Below are positions 28,941 to 37,061 of a DNA stretch of 64,000 nucleotides, one piece after another. The notes under the pieces were generated by a model that was not told the DNA's origin, made no database searches, and saw only the letters and a list, made by a program, of their open reading frames with translations. Source of the stretch: Nocardioides sp. R-C-SC26 (lineage in GTDB: Bacteria > Actinomycetota > Actinomycetes > Propionibacteriales > Nocardioidaceae); assembly GCF_021246465.1 (NCBI RefSeq), contig NZ_JAHRHK010000001.1:162060-226059 (forward strand). Reading direction: 5' to 3'. Position numbers and translations under genes: made by a program. The stretch's first letter is position 1. The number at the start of each line of letters is the position of its first letter.

Positions 28941-29013
28941 GGGGGTGTGGCGCAGCTGGTAGCGCACCTGCATGGCATGCAGGGGGTCAGGGGTTCGAGT
29001 CCCCTCACCTCCA
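28941..29013 (+). tRNA. tRNA-Ala (GGC)
   Basis: The 73-base cloverleaf folds fully: 7-bp acceptor (GGGGGTG/CACCTCC with one G-T), D-stem GCGC/GCGC, anticodon stem CCTGC/GCAGG around ATGGCAT with anticodon GGC, T-stem AGGGG/CCCCT around TTCGAGT, discriminator A. CCA is not encoded. Confidence 0.97.
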
Positions 29014-29043
29014 CCGGTACAGGTTCCGCAGCGAACCGGCGTC

Positions 29044-29067
29044 GAGGCGGCCCAGACGGGCCGCCTC
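29044..29067 (+). terminator. Terminator after tRNA-Ala
   Basis: GAGGCGGCCC and its exact complement flank AGAC, followed a few bases later by GCGTTTT. It is a good intrinsic terminator 30 bases after the tRNA. Confidence 0.85.
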
Positions 29068-29205
29068 GGCGCGTTTTCACCGGGTCCGCGCCTCCGGCGA
29101 CCCTCGCGTGGCCCGAGACCGGGACCCGGTGTGGGAACGTTGAGCCGTTGCGCGTCGGGGAGGTCGCGCGGGCCGCTGTGCGGCGATCGTGGCGAGGGGG
29201 CGGGC

Positions 29206-30306
29206 ATGTCGTGGGATGAGGTCGACCCGACCGCGCGAGGCGGGATCTCCGACCTCCTGCGCGCGGCGCTGGACGCCGTGCCCGACGCGGTGGTGATCGT
29301 CGATGGCGCCGGCGTGATCGTCACCGCCAACACCCAGGTGCGCGAGGTGTTCGGCTACGAGCCCGCCGAGTTGGAGGGACAGTCCGTCGAGGCGCTGGTT
29401 CCGGCCCGGCTGCGGTCCACTCATCCGCGGCGACGCGGCGCTTACCAGCACCGGCCGATGGGGCTGTTGCAGCTCTCCGCGACACGTCGCGACGGGTCGG
29501 AGTTCCCCGCCGAGATCTCGTTGGCGTCCATCGAGGGGGAGACCGGGCGGCATACCGTCGCCACGGTTCGCGACGTCACCTCGCGCCTGGAGCTGGAGGC
29601 TGAGGCGGATCGGATGCGCGATGAGTTCCTCGCGACGGTGACCCACGAGCTCCGGACGCCGCTGACCTCGATCCTCGGCTACGCCGAGCTGCTCGCAGAC
29701 GAGCCCGGAGAGCTTGCCGGTGAGCAGGCCCAGGCGATGCTGCAGGCGATCGAACGCAATGCGCGCCGAGAACTGCAGCTCGTCAGCGACCTGCTGACCT
29801 TGGCCGTCGCCAACCTGGCGCATCTCCGCCTGGACCTGGAGGCCGTCGACCTGGGCGAGCTCGTCGCCGACGTCGTGCGCGAAGCGCGACCGGTGGCCCT
29901 GGCTGCCGGCGTGGTGCTCGGCGCGTGCAACCCGCCGCGCTCGCCCGCGCAGGCAGATCGACTGCGCGTGCGACAGGTGGTGGAGAACCTCGTCGGCAAC
30001 GCGGTGAAGTTCGCACGGTCCGGCGACAGCGTCGAGGTGTCGTTGGAGCCTCTGACCGACAGCGTCGTGCTCCGGGTTGCGGACACCGGTCCCGGGATCG
30101 CAGCCGACGACATCGACCGCGTCTTTGACCGCCTCTATCGCGGGCAGAACGCTGCGGCGGATCATCGGCCGGGTGCCGGGCTGGGGCTCGCCTTGGTGCG
30201 CAGCATCGTCGATGCGCACGGCGGGTCGGTGGCGATCGAGAGTCGCCTGGGTGCGGGCACGGTGGTGACGGTGCAGCTCCCCGTGCACGACCAGCCAGCG
30301 CCGTGA
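29206..30306 (+). CDS. PAS-domain sensor histidine kinase
   Basis: The protein has 366 residues and no membrane span, so it is cytosolic. A PAS domain (about 16-125) is followed by HisKA with the phospho-acceptor H147 in VTHELRTPLTS, then HATPase with N-box ENLVGNAVKFA, G1 DTGPGIA and G2 GAGLGLALV. It would autophosphorylate on sensing a signal through PAS, possibly redox or ligand. No response regulator gene is adjacent, so it is an orphan here. The ATG was chosen with GAGGGG just upstream; the mRNA starts after the tRNA terminator. Confidence 0.92.
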   Translation: MSWDEVDPTARGGISDLLRAALDAVPDAVVIVDGAGVIVTANTQVREVFGYEPAELEGQSVEALVPARLRSTHPRRRGAYQHRPMGLLQLSATRRDGSEFPAEISLASIEGETGRHTVATVRDVTSRLELEAEADRMRDEFLATVTHELRTPLTSILGYAELLADEPGELAGEQAQAMLQAIERNARRELQLVSDLLTLAVANLAHLRLDLEAVDLGELVADVVREARPVALAAGVVLGACNPPRSPAQADRLRVRQVVENLVGNAVKFARSGDSVEVSLEPLTDSVVLRVADTGPGIAADDIDRVFDRLYRGQNAAADHRPGAGLGLALVRSIVDAHGGSVAIESRLGAGTVVTVQLPVHDQPAP

Positions 30307-30318
30307 GGCCGAAGGCAC

Positions 30319-30909
30319 TCACGCTTCGTGACGGTCGCTTCCGCGGGGCCACGACCGCAGGGCGGTGTCGATCACGTCGAGCGCCCGTTCCCACGACCTC
30401 TGGCTCGGGGGAGGGCTGTGGTCGAAGGCGCCACCAGTTTCGAGCTCGACGAAGCCTCGGATCGTCGCACCGATGAACCGGACGGCGTGCGGGCGCTCGT
30501 CGTCGGGTACGGGATAGCCGCGCAGTACGGCGTCGTGGAGGCGGTGCAGGCGGGCCGCGACCTGCACCGACTCCTCGGTGGTCGTCAGATGCAGCTGCCG
30601 GGCGCGCGCATCTGGCCCCGGATGCTCCGCGGCGTAGCCGCGGTACAGCCCGCCCAGGGCGAGGAGGGCGTCCTTGCCGGAGAGCCCGGCGAGTGCGACG
30701 CCGCCCCGCTCGGCGAGCTCGGCGAGCGCGAGCAGGGAGATGCGCTCCCGAAGGTCCTCCGAGCCTCGGACATGGGAGTACAGGCTGGGCAGCGTCACCT
30801 CGAAGCGGCGCGCGAGCGCGGAGAGAGTGACGTGCTCCAACCCGACCTCGTCGGCCAGGTCGGCCGCGGCCCGCGTCAGACGCTCCGGGCTCAGCCCGGC
30901 ACGACTCAC
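30319..30909 (-). CDS. TetR-family transcriptional regulator (WHG C-terminal type)
   Basis: The protein has 196 residues. The N-terminal HTH reads LTRAAADLADEVGLEHVTLSALARRF followed by PSLYSHVRGSEDL; the C-terminal ligand domain resembles the WHG subtype. The GTG at 30909 overlaps the stop of the FBP gene (GTGA), so the two are co-translated, with the regulator second. A dyad at 31414-31439 upstream of the operon is the likely operator. Confidence 0.87.
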   Translation of the reverse strand: MSRAGLSPERLTRAAADLADEVGLEHVTLSALARRFEVTLPSLYSHVRGSEDLRERISLLALAELAERGGVALAGLSGKDALLALGGLYRGYAAEHPGPDARARQLHLTTTEESVQVAARLHRLHDAVLRGYPVPDDERPHAVRFIGATIRGFVELETGGAFDHSPPPSQRSWERALDVIDTALRSWPRGSDRHEA

Positions 30910-31400
30910 CGGCGCACCCGATCGACGAAGTCCTGCAGATTGCGGCGCAGCCGTGCAACCTGCTCCTCGGTCGACAGGGTCTCGTGCACGAGACTCACGG
31001 TCGGCGCGGGTGCCCAGCCACGCAGGTACCCCGAGCACCGCAGGTCGGTACACACCTCGATGCCGACGGTGTTGCCGTCGCGGCCCGCACGACCGGCCCG
31101 AGGGGCGACCATCAACGCCACCCCGGAGCCGGGATGGGTCGTGCAGCACAGCGAGCACATCCGAGCGCGCGTCAGGCCGGCCGCACTGGTGTTGCGCCGC
31201 AGGTGGACGCCGAGCGGTGCGCCGTCGTCGTCCCGGAGCACGAGGTGCGACTGCTGGGGCGCCTTCGGGTCGACCCAACCGAGGAAGTCCAGGCCCGGCC
31301 ACCGCTGTTCGGTCAGATCGGGCAGGTGCATCCGCTGGGCGTCGCCTCGCGTGCCGTTCACGAACGAGCCGCGGATCTCGCGCTCGGTGAGGTGCTCCAT
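30906..31400 (-). CDS. FBP-domain (EF-G-binding treble-clef zinc finger) protein
   Basis: The protein has 164 residues. The C-terminal half has CSLCCTTHPGSG and GIEVCTDLRCSGYLRG, the paired cysteines of the FBP C-terminal treble-clef zinc finger known from EF-G-binding FusB-like proteins. Full FusB proteins rescue stalled EF-G and give fusidic-acid tolerance; this actinobacterial form is shorter, so binding to EF-G is an inference. It is the first gene of a two-gene operon with the TetR regulator. Confidence 0.8.
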   Translation of the reverse strand: MEHLTEREIRGSFVNGTRGDAQRMHLPDLTEQRWPGLDFLGWVDPKAPQQSHLVLRDDDGAPLGVHLRRNTSAAGLTRARMCSLCCTTHPGSGVALMVAPRAGRAGRDGNTVGIEVCTDLRCSGYLRGWAPAPTVSLVHETLSTEEQVARLRRNLQDFVDRVRR

Positions 31401-31413
31401 GCACTCGACGGTA

Positions 31414-31439
31414 CGTTTCCTAAGGGTCCTAGGCAAACG
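31414..31439 (-). promoter_or_regulatory. Candidate TetR operator
   Basis: CGTTT at one end and AAACG at the other, with an inner AGG-GT-CCT core, give an imperfect 26-base dyad (9 of 13 pairs match). It ends 14 bases before the FBP start codon, so occupancy would block the operon promoter. Confidence 0.5.
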
Positions 31440-31530
31440 CCGAGCCTCATTCGCTCAGTCATCGCGTCGCGCCGTAGGACCGTCATCGGACTGGCGATGT
31501 CCGCGACCAGCGATCACGATCGCGCGCCGC

Positions 31531-31536
31531 GGGTAC
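31531..31536 (+). promoter_or_regulatory. GGGTAC promoter element (site a)
   Basis: GGGTAC followed by exactly 8 bases and the ATG of the small membrane protein. Here a GGGAGG also lies in the 8-base gap. No GNNT at the expected -35 spacing. Confidence 0.4.
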
Positions 31537-31544
31537 CGGGAGGC

Positions 31545-31706
31545 ATGGTGCTCGACCTCGTCCTCACGATCGCGGTGACCGTCTTCGTCGTGGCGATGAT
31601 CCTGGCCTTCGAGCGACGTCGGGCCGAGCAGATCCAGGCGGATCTGCGTGAAGAACTGCGTCGCCGACGCGAGATGTGGCGCGACGTCGACGAGTCGGAA
31701 GAGTGA
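31545..31706 (+). CDS. Small membrane-anchored coiled-coil protein
   Basis: This 53-residue ORF has one span at residues 3-21 followed by a highly charged helix (ERRRAEQIQADLREELRRRR) that could form a coiled coil. GGGAGG precedes the ATG. Not recognised. It lies in the stress-gene block behind a GGGTAC element and faces the FAD-Rieske gene tail to tail. Confidence 0.6.
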   Translation: MVLDLVLTIAVTVFVVAMILAFERRRAEQIQADLREELRRRREMWRDVDESEE

Positions 31707-31770
31707 GCCCTTTGCGATCAGCGGCGCGGGCGTCCTCTCTCGACACGACTCGGAGCCGCCCGGCCGCCGA

Positions 31771-33282
31771 CTAGCGCTGGGCGAGCGCCTGCGCGGCGGG
31801 TCCGTCCAGCACCGCGCCGTCGGCGTCGAAGCGCGAGCCGTGCAGCGGGCAGTCCCAGGAGTCCTCGGCGTCGTTCCATGTGACCACACCGCCCAGATGG
31901 GGGCAGACGCCGGACACCCGGCGTCGGCACCCGCCGTCGTCGGGAGCCACCGCCACCGGTGCGCCCACCCCCTCGTAGCGCACGTCTCCGGTGGTCGCGT
32001 CGCTCCGGTCGATGATCGGGCGCATCCATCCCGACGCCATCCGCAGGCCGACGTCGACGTTGAGAGCGGCGGTCTGGAGCGAACCGGGGATCTCGTGGAC
32101 CGACCACGGCTCGAAGGCCTCGGCCCAGTCCATCCGGCCACCGCAGATCCGTGCGGTCAGGGCCAGGCCCGCGGCGACGCCGTTGGTCATCCCCCACTTG
32201 GCGAAGCCGCCTGCTACCAGGAGATGCTCAGCGCCGGGGAGCACAGGGCCGACGACAGGCAGCCCGTGGGCGGTGGTGTAGTCCTGCGCCGACCAGGCAT
32301 GGGTCTCCACGCCGTCGGGGTACCAGGTCGCGGCCCACTCACGCAGCTGATCGAGATGGGATCGCGGCGAGGAGCCCCGCCCGGGCCGGGGCCCGGCCCC
32401 GCCGACGAGGAGGAGGCGGCCGGTCTCCGAGCCCGAAGCCGGGTCGGGCGCGTCACGCAACGACCTGGTCGGGCTGTCGACCGAGAGGAGCATCTCCTCG
32501 CACGGATCGCGAGGCAGTCGCAGCGCGACCGTGTAGGAGCGCTGCGCCGACATGCGGACGAAGAATCCGCCTCGATCCACCATCGGCATCCCGGTCGCGA
32601 CGACCACCGTCCGTGCATGCACGGTGCCCGCGCTGCTTCGCACCTCGACGGGGTCTCGGCCGAGCACCTGTCGTACGCGAGCGCTCTCGACGACGACCGC
32701 GCCGTGCGAGCGTGCCTCGTCCGCCAGTGCGCGACACACGGCGAGAGGATCCACCTGGAACTGGTCGGCGAGAGAGATGGCACCGCGCACGGGGAACGGA
32801 ACGTCGATCTCGCCGCGGGTCATGACGTCCAGTCCATGGCGACGAGCGAGTTTCCGCTCGTGCTTCACCAGGGCCTCGCCCCGACTCGAGGTCGCATAGC
32901 TGACCGCGTCGCGCGTCTCGACTGCGACGCCGTGGTCGGCGCAGAAGCGCGCGAGCCACGCTTGGCCCTCGCGGTTGGCCTCGACGTAGTGACCGACCAC
33001 GGACTCCCGATGTCCGCGCGACACCGACGTCAGCCGGGCGCCCTGCAGGAGCGTCACCTTGGCCGTGCTGCGGCCCGTCGTTCCAGCACCTACCGCCCGT
33101 GCCTCCAGGACGCACACGCTCAGACCGGACCGCGCGAGGAGGAGTGCCGTCGTGAGGCCGGTGATACCGGCGCCGACGACCACGACGTCCACCTCAGTTG
33201 GCGGAGTGGCGTCGTTCGTATGCGACCCGGACGTCGGTGCGTCGGTGGGTTGCAGATCGGTCCAGAGCGCGGTCAAGGGCAT
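31771..33282 (-). CDS. FAD-dependent oxidoreductase with C-terminal Rieske domain
   Basis: The protein has 503 residues. A DAO-type FAD domain starts with VDVVVVGAGITGLTTALLL (about residues 31-50). The last 90 residues are a Rieske [2Fe-2S] domain with C460-P-H462 and C478-P-L-H481. This DAO-Rieske fusion resembles Bacillus YhfW. It should oxidise an amine or amino-acid-like substrate and pass electrons through the Rieske cluster; the substrate is unknown. The ATG at 33282 was preferred; a GTG at 33375 would add 31 residues without hydrophobic or domain character. It is divergent from the diiron/CDGSH pair. Confidence 0.85.
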   Translation of the reverse strand: MPLTALWTDLQPTDAPTSGSHTNDATPPTEVDVVVVGAGITGLTTALLLARSGLSVCVLEARAVGAGTTGRSTAKVTLLQGARLTSVSRGHRESVVGHYVEANREGQAWLARFCADHGVAVETRDAVSYATSSRGEALVKHERKLARRHGLDVMTRGEIDVPFPVRGAISLADQFQVDPLAVCRALADEARSHGAVVVESARVRQVLGRDPVEVRSSAGTVHARTVVVATGMPMVDRGGFFVRMSAQRSYTVALRLPRDPCEEMLLSVDSPTRSLRDAPDPASGSETGRLLLVGGAGPRPGRGSSPRSHLDQLREWAATWYPDGVETHAWSAQDYTTAHGLPVVGPVLPGAEHLLVAGGFAKWGMTNGVAAGLALTARICGGRMDWAEAFEPWSVHEIPGSLQTAALNVDVGLRMASGWMRPIIDRSDATTGDVRYEGVGAPVAVAPDDGGCRRRVSGVCPHLGGVVTWNDAEDSWDCPLHGSRFDADGAVLDGPAAQALAQR

Positions 33283-33410
33283 GGCGATGCGGTGCCCGGA
33301 GGCGCGCGGTTCATGCGGCCCGAGAGGGTGGTCGGAAGGCCAGAGCGGTGATGTCGTGCCGATCCCGACAGGCACCCACCCCTGGGGGTGGAAATAGGCA
33401 CGCCCACGGT

Positions 33411-33416
33411 GGGTAC
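33411..33416 (+). promoter_or_regulatory. GGGTAC promoter element (site b)
   Basis: GGGTAC followed by exactly 9 bases and the GTG of the heme-oxygenase-like gene. Only a poor -35 match (GAAAT) is seen. Confidence 0.5.
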
Positions 33417-33425
33417 CACGCGCTC

Positions 33426-34400
33426 GTGCGCCTCCCCACGTCCCGCGGCCCGCTCGGCTCCGCGGTCTTCCACGCCCTGACCCACGACGTCGCGTCCCTC
33501 CGCGAGATCGGCCCCTCGTCGTCCGGGACGACTCACGACGACGAGGCGCTCACCCTCTGGGCCCTCCACGAGCTCTCCTATCGCGGCTTCGACGACGTCG
33601 ATGACGACCTCGAGTGGGACGCCGACGTGCTGCGTGTGCGTCGGATGCTCGAGAGACGGCTCGAGGCCCGGCTCCGCGAACGATGGGACGCCGCCTCGGC
33701 CCCGGGCGATGACGGACGCGACGGCGATGTCGGTGACGCGTTGTTCGCCTTCGTCGAGGCGTTCGACGGTCCGTCCGTGGCGCGCCACCTGCAGTCTCAC
33801 GCGGACGTCGAACAGGCGCGCGACTTCCTCCGGGTGAAGTCGATCTACCACCTCAAGGAGTCCGACCCGGTGTCGTGGCTGCTTCCGCGGCTCTCGGCGC
33901 GGCCCAAAGCCGCGCTCGCCGAGATCCAGTACGACGAGTACGGTGCGGGCGATCCCAATCGCCTGCACCACCAGCTCTTCGCGCGCGGGCTGCAGGCCTC
34001 CGGCCTCGATCCGACCTACGGCACCTACATCGACGAGACGCCGGTCGAGGTGCTCGAGCAGAACAACGCCGTCTCCCTCTTCGGCCTCCACCGGCGACTG
34101 CGCGCCGCCGCCGCGGGCCATCTCGCGGCGTTCGAGGCCACCAGCTCGGTCCCGTCACGCCGGATCGCGCAGGGTCTTCGTCGTCTCGGCCTCCCCGAGG
34201 AGATCGTCGGCTACTACACCGAGCACGTCACCGCGGACGCGGTGCACGACCAGCTCGCGGTCCGCGCGATCTGCGCTGCGATGGTGGAGGAGGAGCCGAC
34301 CCTGTACGACGACGTCCTCTTCGGTGCGTTCACCTGCATGGATCTGGAACGGCGATTCGCCCAGACCTGGTTGGCGACGTGGGCGGAGGCAGCCGCATGA
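33426..34400 (+). CDS. Iron-containing redox enzyme family (heme-oxygenase-like diiron fold)
   Basis: The protein has 324 residues, nearly all helical. The hallmark DEYGAGDPNRLHHQLFA (about residues 170-186) is typical of the Haem_oxygenas_2 / heme-oxygenase-like diiron oxidase family, where Glu and His residues hold two irons. Members catalyse N-oxygenation, desaturation or C-C cleavage; the reaction here cannot be predicted. The GTG start follows GGGTAC by 9 bases with no ribosome site, consistent with leaderless translation. It overlaps the CDGSH gene by 4 bases (ATGA). Confidence 0.8.
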   Translation: MRLPTSRGPLGSAVFHALTHDVASLREIGPSSSGTTHDDEALTLWALHELSYRGFDDVDDDLEWDADVLRVRRMLERRLEARLRERWDAASAPGDDGRDGDVGDALFAFVEAFDGPSVARHLQSHADVEQARDFLRVKSIYHLKESDPVSWLLPRLSARPKAALAEIQYDEYGAGDPNRLHHQLFARGLQASGLDPTYGTYIDETPVEVLEQNNAVSLFGLHRRLRAAAAGHLAAFEATSSVPSRRIAQGLRRLGLPEEIVGYYTEHVTADAVHDQLAVRAICAAMVEEEPTLYDDVLFGAFTCMDLERRFAQTWLATWAEAAA

Positions 34401-34696
34401 GCGGCCGCTCGCCCGACGACGGTTCGTCGGGGTCGTCGGCGTCTCAGCTGAGGGTGGCACCCCCGGATCCGCGCGATGCGACCTCCATCGAGTCCGGCAC
34501 GCTGCCGCACGCCGACGTCGTGCTGTGCCCAGGTGGGCCGATGCTGCTGCGTGGCGACGTCGTCGTCCAGGACGCCGAGGGCAACCGGCACCGCACCACC
34601 CGGCCGGTGAGCGCCGTCTGCCGCTGCTTGAAGTCGGCGGACCTGCCGTGGTGCGACGGCACGCACCAGCTGCTGCCGCCCGGCAAGAGGCCCTAG
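34397..34696 (+). CDS. CDGSH iron-sulfur domain protein
   Basis: The protein has 99 residues. The C-terminus has CRCLKSADLPWCDGTH, the C-x-C-x8-C-x2-GTH arrangement that binds a redox-active [2Fe-2S] cluster by three Cys and one His. The first 35 residues are polar and disordered. It is translationally coupled to the diiron protein, for which it is a natural electron donor or partner. Confidence 0.88.
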   Translation: MSGRSPDDGSSGSSASQLRVAPPDPRDATSIESGTLPHADVVLCPGGPMLLRGDVVVQDAEGNRHRTTRPVSAVCRCLKSADLPWCDGTHQLLPPGKRP

Positions 34697-34749
34697 CCAG
34701 GACGCCGGGTCCCCGCGGGCGGTGAGCACCAGCAGTCGCACAGGGAGGC

Positions 34750-35415
34750 TCAGGCCCGCGCTAGGTGGCCGATGACGCCGCGCTCACCCTGGCGGTATGC
34801 CACGACGCGCCAGCGTCGCCCCTCCAGCGAGGCGAGTTGGCCCCGGTCGCCGACCTGGATGACCACGGCGCCCCCGAGTTGCAGATGGCGATCGGCGACC
34901 GTCAGGGAGCGGCGCGCGATGGCCAGGCCGTCGTCTCCGCCGTCGATGGCGAGAAGCGGGTCCTCCGGGAAGGTCGCGGTGTCCTCCGATCGGACCCAGG
35001 GCGGGTCGGCGATCACGAGAGGGAAGCGCTCGTCCGGTGCGATCGCGTCGTCCATGTCCGCGTGCCTCACATCGACGCGGTCGCCCAGTCCGGCTGCTGC
35101 GGCGTTGCGCGTGGCAAACTCGCACGCCACGGGGTTCAGGTCGACGGCGACGAGCGGCCGCCCGGTGAGGTGAGCGAAGAGAAGCCCGATCTGTCCGGCC
35201 CCGGCACACAGTTCCAGAGCCGGTCCGGCGGGCAGACTGGCGCTGATCTCGGCCGCCCAGCGAGACTGCAACTGGGTCCAGGGGCGGGGGCGTAGGACGC
35301 GCGTATCGAAGACGATCTCGAGCGGTCCGAAGGCCGTCGACTCCTCGTCGAGAACGGCGCCCCGGGATTCGCGCGACGTCGAGGCACTGTCCGGTCCTTC
35401 GGAATCCGCAGTCAT
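34750..35415 (-). CDS. SAM-dependent methyltransferase (small HemK-like)
   Basis: The protein has 221 residues from the ATG at 35415. SAM motif I is LELCAGAGQIGLLFA and the catalytic loop is ADPPWV, the (N/D)PPY/W motif of N- or small-molecule amino methyltransferases. The start is supported by a GGGTAC element ending 9 bases upstream with GGTGT at the -35 spacing; an in-frame GTG at 35454 would lie upstream of that promoter. It is downstream of the sigma-factor gene on the same strand, 72 bases away. The substrate is unknown. Confidence 0.75.
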   Translation of the reverse strand: MTADSEGPDSASTSRESRGAVLDEESTAFGPLEIVFDTRVLRPRPWTQLQSRWAAEISASLPAGPALELCAGAGQIGLLFAHLTGRPLVAVDLNPVACEFATRNAAAAGLGDRVDVRHADMDDAIAPDERFPLVIADPPWVRSEDTATFPEDPLLAIDGGDDGLAIARRSLTVADRHLQLGGAVVIQVGDRGQLASLEGRRWRVVAYRQGERGVIGHLARA

Positions 35416-35424
35416 GTGCGAGGA

Positions 35425-35449
35425 GTACCCAGAGTCGGCCGAGCTACAC
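35425..35449 (-). promoter_or_regulatory. SigB/SigF-type promoter (site c)
   Basis: Reading on the minus strand: GGTGT, 15 bases, GGGTAC, 9 bases, ATG. This is the best match in the window to GNNT-N14-16-GGGTA(C/T), the form reported for Streptomyces SigB. It is just downstream of the sigma-factor gene. Confidence 0.65.
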
Positions 35450-35487
35450 CGCACTTTCTCTCAGACGGGTGACGCCGTGACGCTGGC

Positions 35488-36351
35488 TCAGGCCGGAACC
35501 GGGTCCACGGACTGCAGGTCGCCGATCTGACCCCGTAGATCGCGGAGGATCCGGCTCAACCACCGTGACACCTGCATCTGCGGCACCCCGAACTGGTCGC
35601 CGATCTGCTGCTGGGTGCGCTCCTCGTAGAAGCGGAGGTACAGCACGGTCCGGTCCCGCTCACTCAGCTCGGTGAGAGCGGGCCCGAGCACGACACGCGC
35701 CTCGGCCGCCTCGCGGGGGTCGCGGGCGTCGGCGACCGCGTCGCCGAGACTGCTGTGCTCGTTGCCGTCGACCGGTTGGTCCAGCGACGGCGGGGTGAAG
35801 CACCCGAAGGAGGTCACCACCTCGGCGTACTCGTTCCGGTCGATGTCCAGGTGCTCGCACAACTCCTGGGGGGTCGGCTCGCGGCCGAGCTCCAGGCTGA
35901 GGTGGTCGATGCTCTGGTTGATCCGCCACTGCATCTCCTGGATGCGTCGCGGCGGTCGGATGCTCCACGAACGGTCCCGGAAGAAGCGCAGAACCTCCCC
36001 GCGGATCGTCGGCACGGCATACGAGAGCAGGTCGTGCCCGCTCTCGGGATCGAAACGCTGCACCGCCTTGACGAGGCCTTCGCAGGCGGCCTGCTCCAGA
36101 TCCTCCAGGTCGACACCTCGACCGCGATACCGGGCCGCCACGGCGCGGGCGACGCGGTGATTGATCTCGATGACCTCGGCGAGCAGTCGTTCCCGTTCGG
36201 CCTCGTTCAGGACGTCGGCCGCGCGGCGCAGCAGTTGATCGGTCAGGGCCGAGCGCTCATCGCGCGTGAGGCCTACGGCGGGAGTGGGATGGTCCAGGTC
36301 GACGATCGCGGTGAGCGGCGACACGTCGACGGAGCGCGAGAAAGTAGGCAT
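35488..36351 (-). CDS. RNA polymerase sigma factor, SigB/SigF/SigG subfamily
   Basis: The protein has 287 residues. Region 2 is visible as RYRGRGVDLEDLEQAACEGL and FDPESGHDLLSYAVPTIRGE, region 3 as HLSLELGREPTPQELCEHL, and region 4 as LTELSERDRTVLYLRF with the HTH in TQQQIGDQFGVPQMQVSRWL. This three-region layout is that of the general stress or sporulation group 3 sigmas. No anti-sigma kinase (RsbW-type) gene is adjacent; a STAS protein lies 6 kb away. It is the obvious candidate to read the GGGTAC elements around it. The ATG was chosen as the first start with homology following. Confidence 0.9.
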   Translation of the reverse strand: MPTFSRSVDVSPLTAIVDLDHPTPAVGLTRDERSALTDQLLRRAADVLNEAERERLLAEVIEINHRVARAVAARYRGRGVDLEDLEQAACEGLVKAVQRFDPESGHDLLSYAVPTIRGEVLRFFRDRSWSIRPPRRIQEMQWRINQSIDHLSLELGREPTPQELCEHLDIDRNEYAEVVTSFGCFTPPSLDQPVDGNEHSSLGDAVADARDPREAAEARVVLGPALTELSERDRTVLYLRFYEERTQQQIGDQFGVPQMQVSRWLSRILRDLRGQIGDLQSVDPVPA

Positions 36352-36583
36352 GAAGGTCCGTCTCCGAGAGGTGCGACGGGATCCTTGCCGTGGTCTCCAG
36401 CAAGAAGGGGTATCTAGACCAAACCACGCCAGGTCGCCGAGCGCCACCTCCGGCGGGTGTCTAGTGCAGCCGTCGGCAGACAGATTCCAGTGAGTCTCAT
36501 CGCCATGGCGAGACCCGGGAGTGCATCGCCCCCGGCGGGCGGGGCACCGGTCGTGACAGAAGGCGACCGAGGAGGAGGACGGG

Positions 36584-36850
36584 ATGGCGACCACTCACGA
36601 CGGCGGGGAACGACTCGCCGAGGGGACGACGGACCCCGACGACGCGGGCACCGAGCACGACGGACAGCTGTCCACCGGTGACGAGCACACCCCGGGCGAG
36701 CCGATCTCGCCGGGCGACGCAGTCGCCGGGGCGCCGGGCGAGGTCGAGCCGGGCGCCTCGACGCGCCCGGCGCAGGAGCGACGGCCGGACGAGGGGCCGG
36801 CCGGTCCGGATGGCATCCCCGACCATGACGAGGCGCCGTCCCGGCCATGA
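36584..36850 (+). CDS. Small acidic disordered protein
   Basis: The protein has 88 residues, no hydrophobic core, and a composition dominated by Asp, Glu, Gly, Pro and Thr. The ribosome site is strong (GGAGGAGGAC just before ATGG). It resembles the hydrophilic, intrinsically disordered proteins often found in actinobacterial stress loci, but I cannot name a family. It is divergent from the sigma gene by 233 bases, a region that holds a GGGTAT at 36408 and nothing else I can recognise. Confidence 0.55.
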   Translation: MATTHDGGERLAEGTTDPDDAGTEHDGQLSTGDEHTPGEPISPGDAVAGAPGEVEPGASTRPAQERRPDEGPAGPDGIPDHDEAPSRP

Positions 36851-36899
36851 GTCTCCTCACTCTCGGGCACTGCGGGATCGGCGGAGACTGAGTCTCACC

Positions 36900-36924
36900 G
36901 CATCTGTCTGCACCGATCGGGTAC
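36900..36924 (+). promoter_or_regulatory. SigB/SigF-type promoter (site d)
   Basis: GCAT, 15 bases, GGGTAC, 8 bases, then ATG at 36933. It would drive the small ORF and the coupled alcohol dehydrogenase. Confidence 0.6.
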
Positions 36925-36932
36925 CGACGACG

Positions 36933-37061
36933 ATGGATACGACGAGAGACGACAGGGTCACCTTTCTCGAGCGCTCCGCGGGTGTCGGACGTCAAGGCTC
37001 ACCCGACGGATCGAGGTGCGGCCATCGACGTCGTGCCGACGCGGTAGGGGCTGCGCGATGA
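36933..37061 (+). CDS. Small ORF translationally coupled to alcohol dehydrogenase
   Basis: This 42-residue reading frame begins 8 bases after GGGTAC and ends with TGA overlapping the dehydrogenase ATG (ATGA). The product is charged and Arg-rich at its end, with no known domain. It may be a leader that couples translation of the dehydrogenase to leaderless initiation, or a non-functional stretch of leader. Confidence 0.45.
   Translation: MDTTRDDRVTFLERSAGVGRQGSPDGSRCGHRRRADAVGAAR

Noticed and set aside
33377-33392. Near-palindrome CCACCCC/GGGGGTGG in the FAD-Rieske / diiron intergenic region as an operator
   Set aside because: It is pure C/G plus two bases in a GC-rich genome; too weak to call alone.
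36408-36413. GGGTAT between the sigma gene and the small acidic protein as a ninth stress promoter
   Set aside because: It lies about 170 bases from the next start and has no GNNT at the right spacing, unlike the eight accepted sites.
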